Origin: Eucalyptus grandis
Lineage: Eukaryota; Streptophyta; Magnoliopsida; Myrtales; Myrtaceae
Assembly (NCBI RefSeq): GCF_016545825.1
Contig: NC_052615.1
Location: 33,381,516-33,445,515 of the forward strand
Length of the DNA stretch: 64,000 nt
Direction: 5' to 3'
Part shown: in pieces, positions 26,642 through 37,870 of the stretch
Position numbering within the stretch: the stretch's first letter is position 1
How the letters are laid out: the number at the start of each line of letters is the position of its first letter
The notes under the pieces: generated by a model
Seen by the model: the letters and a program-made list of their open reading frames with translations, nothing else
Told to the model about the DNA's origin: nothing
Databases searched by the model: none
Position numbers and translations under genes: made by a program

Positions 26642-28620
26642 TGTTGGCACCTAAATTTTACCATTTTATTTATGACTCAATCGCAGACAAGATTAGGAAT
26701 TAGTTGCTAAAAAAAGAAGAAGAAATAAAGAGTAAAGTAAATAACTTTCATTAAAATGCATCATGTATGTTTTCATTAAAATCCATTACGCATAGACATT
26801 AGGAGCATTTACATAACTATTACTAATTATTAAATCTAAAATTTTAAAAAATATATATAATTTTTTTAAAAAAAAAAGAGCGAACCGGGCTATCTCTGTT
26901 AGGTCATGTTAGTTTTTATTGCTCACGCTACGTTTTGTATGGTTTGCATGAAGTATCCGCGTGTTATTGAATCGATTTTTATTTTTTTCTGTCACACCGG
27001 AAACGGTCGCCGAAGTAGACAGCTGGCGGTGGTTGGCACTGGTTGCTCGATGGACGGTGGTGATTCGGTGATAGGAAGGACGGCGGTTGCTCCCACTGCT
27101 GTTGTCGTGTGGGTGAGGTATGGGTTGAAGCATGGCAACGGTGAAGAGTCGGGCGTGAAAGCGCAATGAGGAAGAAGGTCAGAAGGGAGGAGGGAAAGAA
27201 TAAAAACAAGGAAAAAAAAAAAAAAAAAAAAAAAGAAAAAAAATTCTTAAAAAGAAGAAGAAGAGAAAAACCCAAAAAAAGGAAGAAAGGACAGTAGATG
27301 GGGATGTTCGGTGAAGAATGCGCGAAGGAGGAGGAGTGCAGGAGAAAAGGACAAAGAGAGGAAAAGATAAAGGAGAAAAGGAAAGAAAAACAGAAAATTA
27401 TTAAAGAACAAAAAATTTCAAAAATTTCTTTCTTTCCTAAAACCGACTGGATCGGACCTGGGCTCGGATCGGATCAGCGGGTCGGATTGATCCTACCCGG
27501 TCCGAGCCATTTTTCGAATAAAATAATATTAAATATTAAATATTTCAAAAAAATCGAAAATAATAAAAATTCAAAAAAATTTCGAAAATTCAACTTCTTT
27601 AAAAGAAAATTAAAAAAAATCAAAAAATTTCAGAAAATATTGATAATTCGACCTTTTCTAAAATTAATTAAAAAAGAAAAATTAGAAAATTAAGGAAAAT
27701 CCAAAACTTCTCAGAAAATTTCAAAATTCAGAAAAGTCTAAAATTTCAATAGTAACTAGAAAGACACCAAAAAAAAAAAAAAATCAAAAGGTTTTGGAAA
27801 ATTCAAAAATTCAATTTTTCCAAAAAAATCCAAAAAAAAAATCTTTAAAAAAATTAAAAAAATCTTCAAAAATGTAGAAAATTAATCTCTTAGTTTATTT
27901 TCTCCTAAAAAATGGAAGTCTTTTAATTTAGAATCTTGCTCAAGAGGTTTTAGTTGTCCTTAAAGACAAATACCTTTGATTGTGCAATTTTGGTATGTTG
28001 ATTTTGGCTGTCCTTTAGTCTAGTTAGGATTAGTATTTATCTTTTCTTTGATGTTAAATTTTTGCTCTCCCATGCAATTTATTTAATCGCTTTATGCTAA
28101 TTGTTATTTTAATGTTGTGCACTCGTATGATCACTTCACACGTTAATGAATAGGTATAAATCAATTCAAATTGCCTAACAATTTTTTTTTTTTTAAATGA
28201 ACAAGATTAGGTACTAAAATGGCACTAATTGGTTAAATAATATAATCAAGTCCCCAAACCTAGGTTGTTTGGTTGCGTAGGAAGGAAGATATACTCTCAT
28301 ACCTTTATAGTCGACTCCAATAGACTAGTGATAACTCTTTGTTACAAAATTCCTATGAATCCTCCAATGTCGCATGAGATATGGGCTTGGGAGAGCCGTC
28401 ATGGGCCATAGGCTTGTCTTCTAGACAATGCCCCTAAACTTATTCCCTTCTCCGAGGGGTAGGTCGCAACGGGCGGTTTCAAAGCCTATGAAATATAGCC
28501 TAAGTGGCCTTCGTATTTAGGCTCGCCAGAAATCCGTAAGCTAATCCAAGACAATGTTCTTGTTGAAAATCTTGGAAGACTTATATCACAATGTCATTTC
28601 TATATTTTTAGTGAATACGA
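26642..28620. mobile_element. LTR-type retroelement remnant inside the viral block
   Basis: Begins TGTTGGCACCTAAATTTT, a typical plant Ty3-type LTR start, exactly where viral homology ends. It contains a purine-rich low-complexity stretch (27170-27420), AT-rich tracts (27530-27880) and leader-like sequence near 28300-28500. There is no coding domain. The right end and a target duplication are not resolved, so it may be a solo LTR or a deleted element. Confidence 0.5.
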
Positions 28621-28636
28621 TGGTTTTCTCCTCCGG

Positions 28637-28888
28637 TCAGATGGACTGCGTACAAAATATCCATTTATTCATATCCTCTTTCTTCCCATAAGAGGAATTT
28701 CCAAAAAACTCAAATAATTTTATTGGTATTTGTTTACTTTTTATACCATTGCCATTGAGTTTTCGATAGCTAAGATGCCTCTTATAATTAGCAAAATTAT
28801 TCAAGGAGAAGCCAAGTATAAATATTTTTGAGGAATGCTTAGTTGTGCAAACCACTACACGTATTAGAAAAATAGTTTTCAAGCCCAA
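28637..28888 (-). pseudogene. caulimovirid movement-protein fragment, minus strand
   Basis: The minus strand has an 83-codon open frame with motifs such as FILGFSLNNFANYKRHLSY, resembling the movement-protein part of florendovirus-type genomes. It runs opposite to the polymerase pieces on either side, so the viral DNA was rearranged. The frame is truncated at both ends. Identification is from recalled similarity. Confidence 0.55.
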
Positions 28889-28989
28889 CTCATAACATGT
28901 AAGCCTAATTTAGAACTTCATACAATTGTTTTATTTTTCAAGCCATAGATATATGTGTAACCCAATGGAGATACGTGTAAATCTTCGAC

Positions 28990-29760
28990 GGATGCTGGAG
29001 TATCCCCAGCTTGTTCCAAATTAAATTTTTACAACACTTCTTTGTAGAATCTCAGCTTATCCTCAATAGTATTAGGAATTACAAAGGATATTGTGCCAAC
29101 GCAATCAAGTTATTCCACAAGAAGCATGGCCAACAAAAGATGATCCTGTTTCTTGGGATCAATATAATGATTATCATACAACCTGTCCAACAATCGATGC
29201 TTGCTTAAGAAAATATTACGGAATGGATGCACCGAGCATTTTTGAGTCGCATTCACAAGATCAAGCTGCATTATTGCAATATCCATGGGGGGGACCACTG
29301 TCATAGGATCTTTTTGACCATAGTAAATTACAGCTTGCACTCAGTCTAGGTGAGTCTAGGTGTCGACAGAGAAAGCCCATCACTCCAACTTGGGTATTAC
29401 CCAACTCGACATTCCAACAAGTTCCATTGATGTTTCGTCAAACTCTCATTAATGCCATCTAAATTAAATACAGAAGTCGCTCCGCAATTGAAGAAATAGA
29501 GAAGCTCCTTGAAGCACTTAGGCAATAGTATCCAGGAAAAAGCATCCCAATCCTCTTGACACTCCATCCAATTCATACTAGCTTCGAGATGATACAGGAA
29601 CTGGACATCTCGAAACTCTAGAGATCAAAAAAATCATCTAGGAATACTAGAGGCAGAAAGATGGAGAAGACTCGGGTGATTCATATAATAGTTGCGAGGA
29701 GCCTATCCATAGGCATGATAAGTGAAAGAGCTAGAGGTTTTGCCAAGAACTTGTTCAAAA
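28990..29760 (+). pseudogene. caulimovirid polyprotein C-terminal region, copy 1
   Basis: Plus-strand viral-like sequence downstream of RNase H, with motifs such as SWDQYNDYHTTCPTIDACL in the open stretch 29091-29306. It is then broken by a stop and frameshift near 29305 and by further stops to 29730. A second, more truncated copy lies at 30660-31000. It directly precedes a leader-like segment, as expected for the end of a circular viral genome. Confidence 0.6.
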
Positions 29761-29789
29761 CAAACCAAAAGAGTCAAAAGATTCACTAG

Positions 29790-30185
29790 TTTAGCTCAAA
29801 GTATTGTTTATAGTACTATAATGTACTGTTCATGTACTGTTTGGTACTGTAGCAGAAGCAAAAAAAGCAGAATAATGAATGGAAAAGTCACTATGTCAAC
29901 AGGAAACTCAATAAATGCAAATAATCTGCCTTTTTTGGCTAAACAGAGTATGTAAAATTCTAGTGTATTCTTTAACCTATATAAGGTGAGGTATGTAAAC
30001 ATTAGGTGGTAGAGTTCACTCTCCCTAGAAATAATATTGTGTGGTTTATTATGACTCCCTAAACAACTCTCCCCTCTACCTTTCTACTTGGTATCATTCT
30101 TTAAAACAAGAAGTGTTTGATTAATCTTTGTAGTATGCTTTGCACTTGCTACAAATGTGAAATTTGTGCATTAGAATTCTACTAC
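29790..30185 (+). promoter_or_regulatory. caulimovirid intergenic/leader remnant, copy 1
   Basis: Contains TATATAAGG at 29978-29986 about 110 bases upstream of TTGGTATCATTC (30088), a degenerate version of the initiator-methionine tRNA primer site. Upstream is a repeated 'gtactgt' tract. The layout fits a pararetroviral promoter and leader. Activity is not implied. Confidence 0.55.
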
Positions 30186-30233
30186 TCTAAAATTTTCTAT
30201 AATATGAGTCAAGAATGGAAAGAAATTTGGTGA

Positions 30234-30605
30234 CTAACAAGTAGTCCATATTCTAAAACAAAGGAAGGGCCGTATGTGTGGGACAGTATACTTGCCATAA
30301 ATTCTATTTTCGTTTTCCCTAGCTCGTAAAATGGACAAATTTTTTGGTTCTTTAACTTCTCTAGGAGTATGCTTAATAATATACTTAATAGAACCAATAG
30401 GTGAAAAAGAGGGTGGTTTAACAATAGCAGAATATGATTTTATAAGTAGAAGGTGAGTTTTAAAAATTTTGCTATCTCCAATTGAAGTAGGAGACCTCAT
30501 ATAGTCAATTTTAGAGACATTAGAAGTACGAAGTTCTAATGGAGGGCTAAGGGAAGTGGGAGCATTTACAGTAGTTGGTGTGGAAATTTTAGAGGATTCT
30601 ATCAT
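30234..30605 (-). pseudogene. caulimovirid movement-protein fragment, minus strand
   Basis: A 123-codon open minus-strand frame starts MIESSKISTPTTVN and includes SPTSIGDSKIF. It resembles the N-terminal part of a florendovirus-type movement protein region. It abuts the plus-strand leader in opposite orientation, and the same junction recurs near 31500. It is incomplete at its C-terminal end. Confidence 0.5.
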
Positions 30606-30659
30606 GGTATGAAAAGTCTCCCTTGCTACACTGGATATTCAACTTCAAACTGAAAAATG

Positions 30660-31010
30660 TGTTGAAGAATGCTATCTGAATTAAATACAGAAGTTGCTCT
30701 AGCAATTGAAGAAGTAGAGAAGCTCCTCTAAGCACTCAAACAACAGTATCCAGAAAAGAGGATCCTCAATTCTCTTGACATTCCATCCAGTTTATACCAG
30801 TCTCTAGATGCTACAGAAACTGAACATCTCGAAAATGTAGAGATCGAAAGAATTATTTGGAAATACCTGAGGCAAAAAGATGGAGAAGACTCGGATGATT
30901 TAGACAATAATTGTGAGGAGCCTATTCATAGGCATAATAAGTGAAGAGCTTAGGGTTCTACCAAGAACTTGTTTAAGACAAACCAAAAGAGTCAAAAGAT
31001 TCACGTGAAG
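30660..31010 (+). pseudogene. caulimovirid polyprotein C-terminal region, copy 2
   Basis: Matches about 29455-29735 in copy 1: TTAAATACAGAAGT, the 'caatagtatcc/caacagtatcc' segment and GGATGGAGAAGACTCG-like segments recur in order. This copy ends in TAAGTGAAGAG and has its own stop, showing independent decay after duplication. Confidence 0.6.
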
Positions 31011-31019
31011 AAGTTGAAA

Positions 31020-31450
31020 ATTTTAGCTCAAACTATTGTTCATAGTACTGTAGTGTACTATTTATGTACTGTTCGATATTGTAGCATACTATTCATGTAC
31101 TGTTTGATACTGTAGCAGAAATAGAAAAAGTAGGATAACGAGTGAAAATGTCAATTTGTCGGTAGGAGGCTCAACCGATGCAAATAATTGGCCTTGTTGG
31201 CCAAATGGAGTCTGTAAAATTCTAGTATGTTGTTTTATGCCTATATAAGGCAAGGTATGTAAACGTTACATGGCCGAACTCACCCTCCCTAGAAATAATA
31301 TTATGTGGTTTGCTATGACTCCCTAAACAGATCTCCTCTCTTCCTTTCTACTTGGTATGATTCTTTAAAACTAGAAATGTTCTAATAAATATTAATAGTA
31401 TGCTCTGCATTTGAGATAAATGTGAACATGTGTATCAGAATCTGCTACTC
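31020..31450 (+). promoter_or_regulatory. caulimovirid intergenic/leader remnant, copy 2
   Basis: TATATAAGG at 31242-31250 and TTGGTATGATTC near 31352 sit at the same spacing as in copy 1. The 'gtactgt' tract upstream is longer by one repeat. Confidence 0.55.
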
Positions 31451-31620
31451 TAAAATTTTCTATGATGTGACTCAAAGAATGAAAAGGAATTTAGTGGCTA
31501 ATATATAGAACTATTTTAAGGTCGAGGAAGGGCTGTGCGTGTGAGATAGCATACTGGCCACAAATTCTGTTTTTGTATTCCCTAGCCCGTATCATGGACA
31601 AATTTATGGTTTCATTTTAA
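31450..31620 (-). pseudogene. second copy of the leader/movement-protein junction
   Basis: AAAATTTTCTATGATGTGAC at 31451 matches 30191, and the minus strand then encodes the same short segment as the tail of the 30234-30605 fragment. It stops at about 31618 where unrelated AT-rich DNA begins. Confidence 0.5.
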
Positions 31621-32030
31621 ATCCAATCTACCAAAAATCATACATAAATTGAAATGAGAGTGTGGGGTGAATGAGTGCGAAATAGTGAATGTGATAAAGA
31701 ATGAATAGAGGGTTATAGAGATGGGTTGGGTCCAAATAGGTTATAAACCTGTTCATAACCCAATTAACACTTATATTACGTGTAAGTTAATTTATGACCC
31801 ATTTTGTTAATATAATGAGCCCACTCACATGGGTTAAAAAATAGGTCAATGACCCAATTTGATGGGTCTATAATTTAGGGAATGCATCGTACATTTACTA
31901 ATAGTTTAGAATACTATATTGAACAAATTAAAATTCTAAAGACGACAGTACACATTGGATCAAAATTTAGAGATCATTGTGTTATTAAAGCACGTGAAAT
32001 TGTCCCTAGTGTTGCACAATTTGGTCAAAT
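31621..32030. other. AT-rich spacer between viral block and DC1 upstream region
   Basis: No gene seen. 'cccaatt...atgggtt' segments occur in opposite orientations around 31740-31870, suggesting a small palindromic element. A 75-codon frame at 31882-32109 overlaps the conserved DC1 upstream region and is not called. Confidence 0.35.
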
Positions 32031-32492
32031 GGCAGGTTCCAATCCGAACGATAGAGTTCAATCCACTCTATGTATTCTTTTGATCTCGACACTCGCTTGT
32101 AACTTGTAAAGGGTCAAGGTCACCCAAACCTCCTCCGATTGGAAATGCCCCGAGGCATTCATCTCCAAGTCATTCACGAATTGGAGTACTTTTCACAGCA
32201 CGCAGGCTCTATCTTCTAATGGTTAATAAAGCACATGAAAATCACCAAGCAAGAAAAGCCAAGCATATTCTCTCCAAGTTGTTGCGAAGAAAGCCCAACG
32301 TAAGATAAGAACTCAAAATAAACAACGTCTGCCAAGCAATAAACACATGGATAGGATAGGGAAGGCATATATGCGGCGTGATGGGAAAGGAAACTGGTTT
32401 TCCTCCCGCTACAAAAGGCCTGATCTCCAGACTTTGGTTGCATCTTTTGCCTGCCCCCCTCTATTTCGATCGACAAGGACCGACAGAGAAGA
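32030..32492 (+). promoter_or_regulatory. conserved DC1 upstream region, copy 1
   Basis: Shared with the regions before 40543, 44246, 55104 and the right edge. Landmarks in order are GATCAAGGTCACCCAAACC-like, TTCATCTCCAAGTCATTC, TGGTTAATAAAGCACAT, and then a TATA-like ATATATG (32367) followed by GTGATGGGAAAGGAAACTGG. Its conservation across paralogues marks the probable DC1 promoter. Confidence 0.6.
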
Positions 32493-34169
32493 ATGGAGAT
32501 TTCGCATTTCAGCCACGAGCATCCGCTGACCCTCTGCACGGCAGAGGATGCTGGCGAGCCATGCAACGGATGCTCGAGACCCATCTTCGATCTCGGTTAC
32601 GTTTGCTACGACTGTGGCTTCCTCCTCCACAAGAAGTGCGCCAAGTTGCCTCGTAAAGCCCACCACCGCCTTCATCCCAAACACCCTCTCACCCTCCTCT
32701 TCAATTCTTCGGAAACATTCCAGTGCAACGTCTGCAAGAAAACTGGCTCCGGGTTTGCCTTCCGATGCTGCGAGTGCCAGTACGTCATGGACGTGACCTG
32801 TTTCTTAAAGCATCAGCCTTATCTTGATCCCTCTCCACTAGAAGGGAAAACAAGGAAGCTACAGCATTTCAGCCACAATCACACCCTGACGCTTTGCTAC
32901 CTCACACAGCAGAGTAAAATGAACTGTAAAGGATGTGGACAGCAAATTTCGGGTCCAGCTTGTTGCTGCAAGGAATGCGATCAGCTCACACTCCACAAAT
33001 CCTGCGCTCAATGGCCACAGCAGAAGGAACATCCTTTCCACCCGTCGCACTCCCTCACACTCTTTACAAAATCGCCTTATCCTTCTGGGCGAGTATTGTG
33101 TAATGCCTGTGGGAAGGTCGTCAGTGGTTTTGTGTACCACTGCGACAAATGTTCATTCGACCTCGACTCGGTATGCGCTTCTCTTACACCTTCGCTGAAA
33201 CATGAGAAGCATAATCACCCCCTTACTTTCTTTGAAGAATTGAACATTCAAGTTCCGTGTAATTCCTGCTGCAAACCGTGCAGAAACGATCTTTACCGAT
33301 GCGTTACCTGCAACTTTAATGTGCACTCCACTTGTCTTCCTTTTCCAAGAACCGTTAAGCACATACACCATTGCCATTCTCTTATACTCAAAGACTCCAC
33401 TCTCGAGGAGGATCCGAGTGGGATTCTCTGCGCAACATGCAAGAAGAAGATAAGCCCAACGGCCCGGGCTTATTACTGTGCAGAATGCAGCTATGGAGTT
33501 CATCTTGAATGTGTGGTCTCCGAGGTAAATTGAGCTCCCCCTACTTCTCAGATTTATATATAACAGACGTAAGGCGCCGAGCCATACAACTTAACTAGCG
33601 TGCAATCTTTCAATATACATCCGTTAGTCTCCATGCTACCAAAAAATGATTTAACTTATTTTTGCACGTATACTAATAAAAATCTCAATATGAGGACGTA
33701 ACTATAAATCATATCAAATTAAATAAAGTAATTTGATTCGTACAACTTGGCAATTGATTCGTTTTTTGATATATTAATCTTATAGTTGGCTGAAAATAGT
33801 TGGTTGTTTCGCGAAATTAATGTAAAAGGTAGTGGAAGGTGGTGGGGGCATGCGGCCTTCCACAAAGGTTCATTCTCCTCTCGTTACCTGCAATGCTGCT
33901 TCTCTCTAGATATTGCTTCCATCCACACGTTATTCTTGATTTCCATAATTTCTTCCCTTCCCAATACGGCATCTTCCATCCTAGGCAAAGGCAACTAATC
34001 AGATGAAGCGACTTAATATAGCTAACTCGACCTTTTTTTCTGTGGACAGGAGCAGTCGGATCAAGGGAAACTCCTACAAGACATTGCAAGGGTTCGAGAA
34101 GAGCTAGACGCAATTGCCGCTCAGCTGAAACGGGACAAAAAATCAGGATCAACAAAGATACAGGCATGA
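32493..34169 (+). CDS. DC1 domain zinc-finger protein, gene 1
   Basis: Exon 1 (32493-33524) and exon 2 (34050-34169) join in phase 0 to 383 residues. Six Cys/His-rich DC1 repeats are visible at about 5-52, 58-105, 126-170, 180-228, 236-280 and 290-338, each with the H...C-x2-C...H/C pattern that binds two zinc ions (first: HFSHEHPLTLC ... CGFLLHKKC). Exon 2 encodes a charged, probably coiled-coil tail with LLQDIARVREELDAIAAQL, ending in TKIQA. DC1 proteins are a large plant family; a few act in defence or hormone responses, but most have no known ligand. All repeats keep their ligands here, making this the best preserved of three intact paralogues. Retaining the intron would add only Val-Asn before a stop. 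Confidence 0.88.
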
Positions 34170-34559
34170 GCAGGAAAACAGTCCGACATAACACAGCAGC
34201 AACCTGAGGTAAGAAAAAATAGAAATACCCCCCAATAAGGGGAAGTGAGATCCTATAATCTTCGCTCTGTCGAAACCGTCATGCCTGAAGCCTAGTGCCA
34301 CTTGCTGGAGTCAGGTTAGATATTTAGGACTCAGTACTTGTGTCATGCATCTAAATGTATTGCTATAATGTAAAAAGCCTATCCACATGTGCAAAGGAAA
34401 GATTCTCATGCTCCTAAATTATCAATAAATGATGCTACTCATAGATAGAATGCTCCCGTTACTTTGCTTCATACGGTGGTGGACTGTGACTATAAAAAAA
34501 AAAAAAAAAAAAATGCTAAAAGTGCGAATTTACAAAAGGATCAGTGATATACCCATACT

Positions 34560-35380
34560 ATCGTAAAATTAATCATCACTGGGAGATTCTCGAAGAAATC
34601 AGCAGCCGGAGGAAAAAGCATAGCAGCTTGAATGCAAAAAGGGACTGATAAGCATTGTTATCAATTTCAAAGAGTTTGCTTCGAGGAAATTTTCTGCGTA
34701 CCCAGAATCGATAGGCGATCTGTGATTTGTGTAGATTGCAAGAAATAAGATTTATCACCAGTCCAGCAAGAGAATGCTGCCAAGACCGCAATAAAAATCA
34801 CAAATCACATTCAACGTCGGCATACATATCCATCGGTGTAGTAACGCCACAATGCTAAACTAGTTGACCGACAGTCGAATAAATTCCTATCATAACACCG
34901 GTTTTGTTCCTCAAAAACGACAAAGAAGACAGCAACAAAGAGGGCACAATAACGGATAAAAAGGAACATCAAATGTGCACTGCAGGAAATTTTCAATTTT
35001 TCTTTTTCACATATCCAAGGGTGAAGAATTTGAGTTTTTCCTACATGAAGAGAACCCGAAACAGAAGAGAAAAGCGACTACATCGATACCATCCGAAGAC
35101 ACTGAAGCAAAGAGCGTAAGCTACGAACATCTGTTCTTTGGCAATCATGCCCAAGCCCCCAAAAGAGAATTCATCTTCGCTATACTAAATGCGATCTTCG
35201 GCGTGAAGAATCGGTTCACGAAGCTCCCAACTTGAGAGATCCCTAGAATGGTTAATCAGGAAGCCGAGCATTGTACAGAACCCGAACCCCAAGAAGAACG
35301 GAGGCTCGTTTTGATGCTTCTCTTCGTTTGGACTTGTTTCAAGCGGAAATCTATGTATTGACTCTCATAAGATGATGGCA
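34560..35380. repeat. module R, copy R2, after DC1 gene 1
   Basis: Starts with a coiled-coil-coding-like segment (AGCATAGCAGCTTGAATGCA near 34619), then follows the R landmarks to GGTTCACGAAGCTCCC (35213). R2 alone keeps the plus frame open from MHCRKFSIF at 34975 to 35235, because TAAGCTAA reads TAAGCTAC here. The minus frame carries a stop. 34170-34560 between DC1 gene 1 and R2 is its 3' flank and includes an A tract at 34495-34512. Confidence 0.6.
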
Positions 35381-35385
35381 TTTCA

Positions 35386-37245
35386 TGTCATACCCCAAAT
35401 CCTATAGGGATGAGAGAATGACATGGCCATCCTTTGCCCAAAGGACGTAGCCTCAACTATACCCAAAATATCCAGTTTCCAGAAGTTCCCAGGATGATGA
35501 TCTCGCTCTTACGACCACTAACTAAAGCACCTAAAAAACATGGTAAGAAAAAGAAATGAGGTATTATGGCCTAGTAAGTAATACATTTCTTCTAAACATA
35601 TTAAACAAGTACTATGCATATTTAAAATACAAACATAACTTATTTTCGCCAAATCCAAAATTTAACAAACCTTCAAAGGCAAAAACGGAATATTTAAGAT
35701 AACAACAAACAAGCACCAATGGCTCAGTCCATTGGCAATACACATTAATGGTTCATTTCATTAATTAATCTTATACCACATATCAATGGTTTATCTCATT
35801 AATGTATCTCATATAAAACCACATGTCGATGATCCATCCATCAACCAATCCTTTGCTTAATATCAAACTATGGTCATAACACAACGCCTGGTGATAAGAC
35901 GATCAAAATTCCTCCATTGGCAAGGTCTTCACCTATTATTAGCCGATGGCTCAGCCCATAAGGATATTCTAAACTAGTATGTACATATTCACAAGTTTCT
36001 CATTGGGCTTATGGTGATATTGAGCATAAATTGTTAACTCAATCTCCAGTAATCCACAACCAAATCCAAAATCATTTCATATATCACAATGAGTTTCCTA
36101 GAACAACTTAGAATCCATTTCATAAATTAGTTCATAACGCAAGCATTTGATATATGGATATCAAAGCACCTTTCAAAACTACATTAATAAATCATAAATT
36201 TTTCAAGATTCTTTCATAAAAGGCTTTACAAACCATTTATATGCAATCATTCAAGTTGAAAACAAAAGATGACTTCTCCTTTCAAACAACAAGACAACAA
36301 TAAAGGCTCGATCTTGTTTTATACAACAAAAGATGCTATTTATTAACTCATAGCATACTTAATCCATAATGTTTTTCAACACATAAGTTTAAAACACAAA
36401 GAAGAAATAGTATTACTCACTTGGGAAAAACCAAAAAGCAACCTATGATGGTTACTTAAGCCCATGTACTCGAATTCCTAACAAATAACCCAAAAATGAC
36501 ATTGAAAGACCGAATAAAACGATATTTTAATGAACGACTTGATCACACTATGCCTAATCGTCAATAAAACAACGTCTATGTGCCAACGAAAAGCTCAACC
36601 ATAGCAGAAACCTTATCTTGTCTACTATGCGCAACACGCGCAGTAATCTTCTTCGCGCCATAACTTCCTCCACATAAGTCCATTTCAAATAAGTGTACAA
36701 TCCATAGAACGCCCTTTTGATATAATATTACAACATTAACTCGGCCGACCCAAAACATCATCGAAAACGGCTGAAATTCAGCTCAAATTTTACTGTTTGG
36801 AACCTGACTAGCATGTGCAATGAACTTCAAAAATTCATTACGGGCAAATCGTATACTCAAATTCAGATTTGTAAAATGTTATAGCTTCACAACGTTCTCA
36901 TCTAACATTTCTTTATAAACTTACCACCCAAAAACTCCCCTATCAAAAACAAGTCAGAATCTACCTAAATCCGAATTTCAAGGCCTAATTGCGATGATTC
37001 TTTCAAATAAATGATTAGAGGCTTCGATCACTTATCGGCGTTGCAAAATAGAGTTGGGTCAGCTTGGCGAGTCGTATGAATCGAGAGCGTGCCAAAATTT
37101 TCCCGTTTCTCCCTTATTTCCTTTCTCCTTGGTCGCTGGTCTTCTTCTTCTCGTTCGCTCCGCAGGCTTGAGGCCTTGAGCGAACAAATATGTAGAAGAA
37201 GATTGAGGATGGGCCGGGCTTGGCTTGTTAGGCCATATTATTACA
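35386..37245. mobile_element. 1.86-kb solo LTR
   Basis: Begins TGTCATACCCCAAATCC and ends ATATTATTACA, with TTTCA (35381-35385) and TCTCA (37246-37250) as a near-perfect 5-bp target duplication. The sequence on either side joins to the uninterrupted form at 43555 (GGGATTTCAGGTGTCC). TGTCATACCCC is typical of large plant Ty3-type LTRs. No internal coding region is present, so recombination has probably removed it. Confidence 0.8.
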
Positions 37246-37250
37246 TCTCA

Positions 37251-37600
37251 GGTGTCCATTATCGAAAAATCAGCTAGAACTTGGTGATTCAGTGCCCATC
37301 GAGAAATGTCGCATGACGACTTGGAACTCAGCGGGAAACAAACGTTGTTCGACCTTGTTCTGAGTTTGGTAATCTAATGTCATTTGAGGAACGACATATT
37401 ACACAATGCCCACCACATGAGAGTTCAGCATAATGCCTACCATAGGAAAGTTCAGCATTGGCTCTAGGCTTTGCGATCCTCAGAACGTTCACTCCACAGT
37501 ACCGTCTCGTTCCACAGTACCGTCTCGTGGATTTTGAAGGCAAAGCGAGATCACCAAGAAAGGGAGGTACTAAACAGGCACATGTCAGGGAGATTTTCGA
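37251..37600. repeat. module P, copy after R2
   Basis: Runs from GGTGTCCATTATCGAAAAAT through GGAATTCAGCGGGAAACAAA to TTTGAAGGCAAAGCGAGA. Copies occur at 43560, 48360 and 57990, and a diverged relative begins each DC1 upstream region (39740, 53740, 61800). This copy has an internal 16-bp direct repeat of CACAGTACCGTCTCGT (37495 and 37512). No coding evidence. Confidence 0.65.
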
Positions 37601-37604
37601 ACTG

Positions 37605-37870
37605 CCCTCCAGGATCCCACTAAGCTTCCTAATAGCATGCACCATCGCTCGATTATATGATGCCTTTCGAGCTCGACAACCAGTATTTCCACAACATCCT
37701 CCAAGGCATGAGTCTCCAACCATCTGATACATGCCTTCGTCAATGACGATCATGAAGGTGCAATTTCAAGGTGTCTTGGAGAAGCTTTCTTCCACGCTTT
37801 TATTACTCCATTGTGCAAGATGGGGAATATCAATGTGCTCACTGTGAAATGGAGATGTTGAGATAGATGT
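37605..37870 (+). pseudogene. peroxidase-20 exon 4 fragment, copy 1
   Basis: CCTTTCGAGCTCGACAACCA matches the exon 4 segment coding for PFEFDN in the gene at 8238-8659. The match runs to GGGGAATATCAATGTGCTCAC (MGNINVLT). Frameshifts and stops follow the Gln-Gly segment, and no exon 1-3 sequence is present. It is a 3'-only fragment that cannot make an enzyme. Confidence 0.85.

Noticed and set aside
27298..27693. 131-codon lysine-rich frame
   Set aside because: Purine-rich low-complexity sequence inside an LTR-type remnant.
32409..33503. Minus-strand frames antisense to DC1 gene 1
   Set aside because: Mirror images of cysteine-rich coding sequence; the plus strand carries the conserved family pattern.
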